A stretch of 12,227 bases of DNA from Psychrobacter sp. (GTDB lineage: Bacteria > Pseudomonadota > Gammaproteobacteria > Pseudomonadales > Moraxellaceae): the NCBI GenBank assembly GCA_012270355.1, contig JAAXIL010000249.1, positions 1-12,227 on the forward strand, given 5' to 3'. Within the stretch, counting starts at the first letter, position 1. Every line of letters starts with the position of its first letter. A program made the position numbers and the translations under genes. The notes under the pieces were generated by a model that saw only the letters and a program-made list of their open reading frames with translations, did not search any database and was not told where the DNA came from. Shown piece by piece: positions 7,568 through 12,227 of the stretch.

Positions 7568-8092
7568 ATGGCAATCACTGCCCCAAAACTTAGCCGGAAA
7601 AAAACAGCACGGCAAACAACGCAGGCAACGTCATCATCACTTGCGATCCTTGGTGAACGCTGGCAACAACTGCCGTCCCGTGACCAACTGGCGTTGGTGC
7701 TACTCGGATTGTTTCTATTGGCAGTTGCTGGCGGATATGGGGGTTACAAATTGCATCAATCCGCAAATGAGCAACAAGCCAATTACAATCAAGCAATTGA
7801 TGAATTTTTTTGGCTTCGAGGACAAGCAGGCAACCTTAGCGACAGCACTGATGCCAACGTCCAACCCTTACCCGAACGGCTAAATCAGCAATTAGCAAGG
7901 GCGGGCGTGCAGTCGCTTCAAGTGTTGCCCGCAGGTGAGGCGGTGCAAATCAGCTTTACCCATGACAATCAGGCGGTGATTAGCAATTCGCTCGGTTCGC
8001 TCGTCGACTCAGGCTTGTCTTTAACCCAGCTCAACATGACGCAAAATCCCAAGACGGGCGTCATTACGGTGCAAGCGACGGTGAGTGAATAA
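7568..8092 (+). CDS. gspM: Type II secretion system protein GspM
   Basis: Small bitopic inner-membrane protein that pairs with GspL in the secretion platform. Residues 1-40 are a basic cytoplasmic tail containing WQQLPSRDQ, matching the W..L..R(E/D) pattern that precedes the helix in GspM proteins. A single membrane helix spans about 41-60 (LALVLLGLFLLAVAGGYGGY). The rest is a periplasmic ferredoxin-like domain. The 174-residue length is typical. The start ATG has AAGGAT (7555-7560) upstream, overlapping the last base of the gspL stop codon. Identification comes from topology, the pre-helix motif and position behind gspL, since the family has low sequence conservation. Confidence 0.83.
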   Translation: MAITAPKLSRKKTARQTTQATSSSLAILGERWQQLPSRDQLALVLLGLFLLAVAGGYGGYKLHQSANEQQANYNQAIDEFFWLRGQAGNLSDSTDANVQPLPERLNQQLARAGVQSLQVLPAGEAVQISFTHDNQAVISNSLGSLVDSGLSLTQLNMTQNPKTGVITVQATVSE

Positions 8093-8158
8093 CAGACATT
8101 GAAATTATTCCAAATCGTCGCTATCAATGACGTATCAGCCTGCCACGTTAATATCACC

Positions 8159-8767
8159 ATGACCGAACCGAATCCAAAATCGCCTCAACCCGACTTAAAC
8201 TTAAGCAAGCAAAAACCATCAACTAAATCTTCTGAACAAGTATCGGCACAAACGTCGACAGCGGGGAACAGCCAGTTTGATGATTTTATCAGTCCCAATC
8301 CAATGCCTGCTTCAGATTTATCCTATCAGCTACACTTACCTGCCCACACTCATCAAACACCCCGGCTGAGCAAGGCGGAAGAAACCTCTCTCATTCGGCA
8401 TAATCACTTAACCTATCTTATGTATGTGTTGAGTTTTTTTACCGCAGGGCTATTGTGGATCGTGCCAATTGTTATGAACTATGCCCGCAGGCGAGAAGCT
8501 GACGGCACTTGGCTGGCGACCCATTTCGATTGGCAGATCAAGACGTTTTGGTATTCGTTGGTGTTTGGGCTAATTGGCGTGGTTATGGTCATTATCGGAC
8601 TGGGCGGCGTCGGCATTAGTGCATTAGCCGAAAGTACAGGCGGGGCAATCGGTTCAGTTGGCTTGGGATTGTTTGGCGGATTGATATTATTTTTGGCAAC
8701 CATCTGGCATATTTATCGCATCGTTCGGGGTTGGGTTGCCTTAACGGACAAACGCCCTGTGCCTTAA
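8159..8767 (+). CDS. Uncharacterised three-helix membrane protein
   Basis: I cannot name this gene. The 202-residue product has a ~75-residue hydrophilic Pro/Ser/Gln-rich N-terminal segment, then three predicted membrane helices at about 84-106 (LTYLMYVLSFFTAGLLWIV), 130-154 and 165-188. The stretches HFDWQIKTFWYS (122-133) and WHIYRIVRGWVAL (183-195) look conserved and resemble small DUF4870/Tic20-like membrane proteins from memory; treat this as a guess. ATG 8159 is preferred. The frame extends to a TTG at 8099, only six bases after the gspM stop, but that adds 20 residues with no clear ribosome binding site; neither start has a strong one. It may belong to the gspLM transcript, but membership in the secretion system is not implied. 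Confidence 0.7.
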   Translation: MTEPNPKSPQPDLNLSKQKPSTKSSEQVSAQTSTAGNSQFDDFISPNPMPASDLSYQLHLPAHTHQTPRLSKAEETSLIRHNHLTYLMYVLSFFTAGLLWIVPIVMNYARRREADGTWLATHFDWQIKTFWYSLVFGLIGVVMVIIGLGGVGISALAESTGGAIGSVGLGLFGGLILFLATIWHIYRIVRGWVALTDKRPVP

Positions 8768-8824
8768 TAAGTCGCTTTAAGTCGTATCTAAATGAAGCTA
8801 CCGATGGGTACAAACGTACAGTCA

Positions 8825-8919
8825 AGTCAGAATGAAATTGGTACAAGGCAAACGAGTGAAGAACAAATATTACTTCGAGCGAGTTTAATACCGTACCAGT
8901 TTTATTGTGTACAGACTAA
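8825..8919 (+). repeat. Dispersed palindromic element, copy 2
   Basis: TTGGTAC (8838-8844) pairs with GTACCAG (8893-8899) with one wobble, and AGTC (8825-8828) faces GACT (8914-8917) at the edges. Between the arms lie ACAAGGCAAACGAGTG (8843-8858) and TACTTCGAGCGAGTTTAA (8871-8888). Both also occur in copy 1 at 5829-5932, there on the opposite strand. Arm sequences differ between the copies but pairing is kept. The right edge touches the expected -35 region of pyrD. Confidence 0.72.
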
Positions 8920-8942
8920 ATTCAAAAATAACGCCAGACTGC

Positions 8943-8951
8943 TGTTATAAT
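8943..8951 (+). promoter_or_regulatory. Extended -10 promoter of pyrD
   Basis: TGTTATAAT contains a perfect TATAAT (8946-8951) preceded by the TGn extension (8943-8945). The predicted start near 8958 gives a leader of about 23 bases before the pyrD ATG. No TTGACA-like box lies 16-18 bases upstream; TTCAAA at 8921-8926 is 19 bases away. An extended -10 can act without a good -35. The leader shows no clear Shine-Dalgarno sequence. Confidence 0.6.
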
Positions 8952-8980
8952 AGCCCGCATATTTTCTCAATTAAATTGTC

Positions 8981-10012
8981 ATGTCTTACGCTTTGCTACG
9001 CCCGTTTCTGTTTGGGATCGAACCCGAACAGGCTCACGACACCACGCTAAAACTGCTTGAAAAGGCTCACAAGTCGCATAGTTTGGGCTTTGTTTATTCC
9101 CGTCAATCATTGCCGACGCAGTGCATGGGTTTGCATTTTGATAATCCCGTCGGCTTGGCAGCAGGGCTGGACAAAAACGGTGAATATATCGATGCGTTGG
9201 CAGCTCTCGGCTTTGGTTTTATTGAAATCGGTACGGTTACGCCGAAACCGCAGGCAGGCAATGACAAGCCGAGAATGTTTCGCCTTAAAGACGCACGAGC
9301 CATCATTAACCGTATGGGCTTTAATAATGAAGGGGTGGACAATCTAATAGCGAATGTGAAACGGGCGAAATATCAAGGTAATTTGGGCATAAATATTGGC
9401 AAAAATGCGGTGACCCCAGTCGAAAACGCCGCTGAAGACTATGTGTATTGTCTTGAACGGGTGTATCCGTATGCGTCTTATATCACGGTCAATATTTCCT
9501 CACCCAATACCAAAAATTTGCGAAATTTGCAAAGTGGTTCTGCCCTTACTGAGCTTTTGGATACCATCAAAAATACGCACACTCGTCTTGCAACTGATTA
9601 TGGTTTTTATGTGCCCATGGTGCTAAAGGTTGCTCCCGATTTGGATGACACACAGATTGAGTACATTGCCCAGCAACTCATTGATTTTGATATTGATGGA
9701 CTGATTGCGACCAATACCACACTGAGCCGAGTGGGGGTGGAGGACTTACCACATGGCGATGAAGCAGGTGGGTTATCAGGACGACCAGTTAGCCACATGA
9801 GTACGCAGGTGCTGAGCCAATTCGCTAGGCACCTACAGGGGCAAGTCCCAATTATTGGGGTAGGGGGCATTGACTCTGGCGACAAAGCGGTGCAAAAGTT
9901 GCAAGCGGGAGCCAGCATGGTGCAACTGTATTCGGGCATGGTGTATCAAGGTCCTCGGCTTATTCAAGAATGTGTGGAAGCCATTGCAGGTTTTTGGGAT
10001 TTGCAGGGCTAA
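8981..10012 (+). CDS. pyrD: Dihydroorotate dehydrogenase (quinone), class 2
   Basis: Fourth enzyme of de novo pyrimidine synthesis. It is an FMN flavoprotein at the inner membrane that oxidises dihydroorotate to orotate and passes electrons to quinone. The N-terminal helical segment [15 protein letters not shown] is the membrane and quinone-facing part that marks class 2. The barrel follows: [48 protein letters not shown] (171-177, with Ser174 matching the E. coli catalytic base Ser175), ATNTTL, GGLSGRP and GVGGIDSG. At 343 residues it is close to E. coli PyrD (336). ATG 8981 gives the usual N-terminus. The gene sits alone behind its own promoter, 71 bases before cvpA. Intact. Confidence 0.97.
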   Translation: MSYALLRPFLFGIEPEQAHDTTLKLLEKAHKSHSLGFVYSRQSLPTQCMGLHFDNPVGLAAGLDKNGEYIDALAALGFGFIEIGTVTPKPQAGNDKPRMFRLKDARAIINRMGFNNEGVDNLIANVKRAKYQGNLGINIGKNAVTPVENAAEDYVYCLERVYPYASYITVNISSPNTKNLRNLQSGSALTELLDTIKNTHTRLATDYGFYVPMVLKVAPDLDDTQIEYIAQQLIDFDIDGLIATNTTLSRVGVEDLPHGDEAGGLSGRPVSHMSTQVLSQFARHLQGQVPIIGVGGIDSGDKAVQKLQAGASMVQLYSGMVYQGPRLIQECVEAIAGFWDLQG

Positions 10013-10047
10013 CGTACTCAAGTGTTAAGGATTTTTAGGGTTGGCTA

Positions 10048-10074
10048 ATGAGTGACAGATTTTATGATGAATAG
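10048..10074 (+). other. Eight-codon upstream frame before cvpA, ending in TAG
   Basis: ATG at 10048 with AGGG (10037-10040) upstream opens MSDRFYDE and ends at TAG 10072-10074, nine bases before the cvpA ATG and in the same frame. It could be a tiny leader frame coupling translation into cvpA, or chance. The TAG overlaps the bases that would serve as the cvpA ribosome binding site. Confidence 0.2.
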
Positions 10075-10083
10075 GTTGTATTG

Positions 10084-10572
10084 ATGCTAGACATTATCAT
10101 TGCGGTCATCGTGCTGATAGGACTATGGCGAGGCTATCAAGCAGGATTTATCCGTACTGCTATCGGACTTGTCGGTTGGTTTATTGCCCTCGTCGCCGCT
10201 ACTCGACTTGCTGATGATATTGCCCCACAGATGACAGAGTTTGTTGCCTCACCCGTATTGCAAACAGGCTTGGCATTTTTGGCGGTGGTATTGGTGGTAC
10301 TAGCCATCATGCAGGTGGTTGGGTTTATGGCACGAAGTTTGATCAAAGGATTAAAATTAAGTTTGCTCGACCAAATGGCTGGGGGGGTTTTAGGAGCAAC
10401 CAAAAACATTCTCGTGATTTTGGTTATGCTGAGTATTTCTGCCCCTGTTCTTGTGCAAATGCCCATGTGGACAAACTCGACCCTTGCTCCAGAACTTTTA
10501 CCCTATGCCCCTTTCGCTACCGATTTTACCAAACAAGTCTTGGGCGGAGCGTGGGAGCAGTTGAATTCTTAA
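10084..10572 (+). CDS. cvpA: CvpA family inner-membrane protein
   Basis: Polytopic inner-membrane protein. In E. coli, CvpA is needed for colicin V production and affects envelope stress tolerance; its biochemical role is unsettled. The 162 residues match E. coli CvpA (162). Four hydrophobic helices are visible at about 3-22, 26-42, 61-82 and 108-125. Between helices 3 and 4 lies LLDQMAGGVLGATK (94-107), equivalent to the family's DR.LG...GA.RG loop. ATG 10084 is chosen over the adjacent TTG 10081; TAGG at 10071-10074 is a modest ribosome binding site. It lies 59 bases ahead of purF, the cvpA-purF pairing seen widely in gamma-proteobacteria, so the two are probably one operon. Confidence 0.9.
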   Translation: MLDIIIAVIVLIGLWRGYQAGFIRTAIGLVGWFIALVAATRLADDIAPQMTEFVASPVLQTGLAFLAVVLVVLAIMQVVGFMARSLIKGLKLSLLDQMAGGVLGATKNILVILVMLSISAPVLVQMPMWTNSTLAPELLPYAPFATDFTKQVLGGAWEQLNS

Positions 10573-10631
10573 ATCTAAATCCCATAACCTCGAATTATTT
10601 CTAAACAAATCTCTAAGCGAAAGGACACTAT

Positions 10632-12170
10632 ATGTGCGGAGTTGTCGGCATTGCCGCTTTTGAACCTGTCAACCAAATGCTCTATGACGCATTAACGGTG
10701 CTTCAGCATCGGGGACAGGATGCGGCAGGCATCGTCACCATGCAGGACGGGCGATTTTTTCTACGCAAAGACAATGGCATGGTGCGAGACGTGTTTATGA
10801 CCCGCCACATGCTAAGACTGGTTGGCAATTACGGCATCGGACACATTCGCTATCCGACCGCTGGTACCTCCAGCAGTGCCGAAGCCCAGCCCTTTTATGT
10901 CAACTCGCCTTATGGCATCACGCTGGCTCACAATGGCAATTTGACCAATGCCGAAGACCTCGCTATCGAATTGTATCAAGATGATTTGCGTCATCTCAAC
11001 ACCAACTCGGATACCGAGGTTTTGCTAAACGTCTTAGCCCATGAGTTGAACAATTTGGGCAAAACCACTCCCAGCCCCGAAGATATCTTTGCGGCAGTTA
11101 GCAAAATGTATGACCGCATCGAAGGGGCGTATGGGGTCGTGGCATTGCTGTCAGGTCAAGGGTTGCTTGCCTTTCGTGACCCAAATGGCATTCGCCCTCT
11201 GGTTTATGGCGAGCGAATTGGCAAAGATGGTGGCACAGAATATATGGTAGCGTCCGAATCGGTTGCGTTGTCGGGCAATGGCTTTACGCTGATCCGTGAC
11301 GTGAAACCTGGCGAAGCAATTTTTGTGGACATGAACCACAAGTTGCATACCATGCAATGCACCGAGCCGAGAGAATACACGCCTTGCATTTTTGAATATG
11401 TGTATTTTGCCCGCCCTGACTCCATCATGGACAACATTTCGGTGTATAAGTCTCGCCTTAGAATGGGCGAAACACTGGCGGATAAAATCCTAGAAGAGTG
11501 GGGCGAAGACCATGACATCGACGTGGTGATTCCAATTCCCGATACGTCTCGCACCTCAGCGATGGAACTTGCATTAAAATTGGGCATCAAGTACCGTGAG
11601 GGCTTTATGAAAAATCGCTATATCGGGCGAACCTTTATCATGCCAGGGCAACAACAACGCAAAAAATCGGTACGCCAAAAGCTCAATGCTGTGCCACTGG
11701 AATTTAAAAACAAAAACGTGTTGTTGGTTGATGATTCAATTGTGCGTGGCACGACCTGTCATGAAATCATCCAAATGGCACGTGATGCAGGGGCAAAAAA
11801 TGTTTTCTTTGCCAGTGCTGCACCGCCTGTCAAATTTCCGAACGTGTATGGCATTGATATGCCTGCCCGTAGCGAATTGATTGCTTCGGGGCATAGTGTT
11901 GAAGAAGTCCGCCAAATCATCGGAGCGGATCGTTTGATTTATCAAGATTTGGACGATTTGATTGAAGCGGTGCAAGACACCAAACACAGCAAGGTTGAAG
12001 GCTTTGATTGTGCGGTATTCAATGGATGCTACATTGCAGGGCAAATCAACGAAGCCTACCTTGAACACTTGCAGGAAATACGTTCTGAAACCGCCAAGGT
12101 AAAAAAATCGGGCGTACAAGTGATTGCCGACACGCCCGTTGATATGACTGGAATTGAGGAGGGAGCTTAA
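10632..12170 (+). CDS. purF: Amidophosphoribosyltransferase (glutamine PRPP amidotransferase)
   Basis: First committed enzyme of purine synthesis: transfers ammonia from glutamine to PRPP to give phosphoribosylamine. The N-terminal Ntn-type glutaminase domain opens with MCGVVGI, where Cys2 becomes the catalytic N-terminal residue once Met is removed. [16 protein letters not shown] and [13 protein letters not shown] follow. The C-terminal phosphoribosyltransferase domain carries the PRPP loop [14 protein letters not shown] (362-375, acidic pair Asp367-Asp368) and [10 protein letters not shown]. Its 512 residues fit the family (E. coli 505), and no extra N-terminal propeptide is present. A strong AAGGA (10621-10625) precedes the ATG. 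It ends in TAA; the remaining 57 bases of the window show no clear gene or terminator. Intact. Confidence 0.97.
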   Translation: MCGVVGIAAFEPVNQMLYDALTVLQHRGQDAAGIVTMQDGRFFLRKDNGMVRDVFMTRHMLRLVGNYGIGHIRYPTAGTSSSAEAQPFYVNSPYGITLAHNGNLTNAEDLAIELYQDDLRHLNTNSDTEVLLNVLAHELNNLGKTTPSPEDIFAAVSKMYDRIEGAYGVVALLSGQGLLAFRDPNGIRPLVYGERIGKDGGTEYMVASESVALSGNGFTLIRDVKPGEAIFVDMNHKLHTMQCTEPREYTPCIFEYVYFARPDSIMDNISVYKSRLRMGETLADKILEEWGEDHDIDVVIPIPDTSRTSAMELALKLGIKYREGFMKNRYIGRTFIMPGQQQRKKSVRQKLNAVPLEFKNKNVLLVDDSIVRGTTCHEIIQMARDAGAKNVFFASAAPPVKFPNVYGIDMPARSELIASGHSVEEVRQIIGADRLIYQDLDDLIEAVQDTKHSKVEGFDCAVFNGCYIAGQINEAYLEHLQEIRSETAKVKKSGVQVIADTPVDMTGIEEGA

Positions 12171-12227
12171 GATAGACGTTTCAAGCAACAAAAGACATCT
12201 TTCGTAGTAACATACCCCCAAGCACAA

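Noticed and set aside
8099..8158. N-terminal extension of the membrane protein from TTG 8099
   Set aside because: The frame opens only because the gspM TAA lies just upstream; there is no clear ribosome binding site and the added residues look like non-coding sequence.
10041..10068. Promoter TTGGCT-16-TATGAT for cvpA-purF
   Set aside because: Transcription would begin at about 10075, after the ribosome binding bases and nine bases before the cvpA ATG, so it is unlikely to serve this gene.
11736..12227. Minus-strand open frame of 163 codons over the end of purF
   Set aside because: It lies antisense to the conserved PurF C-terminus, resembles no family I know, and its codon pattern follows from the purF frame.

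Overview
The window is a compact chromosomal segment with every gene on the + strand. The proteins and gene arrangement fit a gamma-proteobacterium of the family Moraxellaceae (Moraxella or Psychrobacter-like). This is inferred from recalled protein similarity: the GlnRS and GpsA sequences, a GpsA with a long N-terminal extension, and type II secretion genes gspL/gspM standing apart from a full gsp operon. No search was run.

Layout: glnS (1-1734, start lies before the window), aroC (1872-2972), a YdjA-type nitroreductase (3020-3664), gpsA broken by an in-frame TAG (3788-5035), a 341-base intergenic stretch packed with palindromic repeats (5036-5376), sixA also broken by an in-frame TAG (5377-5808), a palindromic repeat (5829-5932), gspL-gspM (6023-8092), an unnamed three-helix membrane protein (8159-8767), a second copy of the same palindromic repeat (8825-8919), pyrD (8981-10012), cvpA (10084-10572) and purF (10632-12170).

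Most genes are housekeeping: tRNA charging, chorismate for aromatic amino acids, glycerol-3-phosphate for phospholipids, pyrimidine synthesis (pyrD) and purine synthesis (purF, behind its usual partner cvpA). GspL and GspM are inner-membrane platform proteins of the type II secretion system; the other gsp genes are not here.

Three things stand out. First, gpsA and sixA are neighbours and each carries exactly one lesion, an in-frame amber codon, while the reading frame and active-site residues on both sides are intact. GpsA is usually essential, so this points to amber readthrough, very recent decay or sequence error. Second, a dispersed palindromic element of about 95-104 bp occurs twice, in opposite orientations. 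Its core and edges are conserved while the stem arms differ in sequence yet still pair. Third, the gpsA-sixA gap holds a long imperfect hairpin followed by a perfect 17-bp inverted repeat. No RNA gene, CRISPR array, insertion sequence with a transposase or phage gene was seen.
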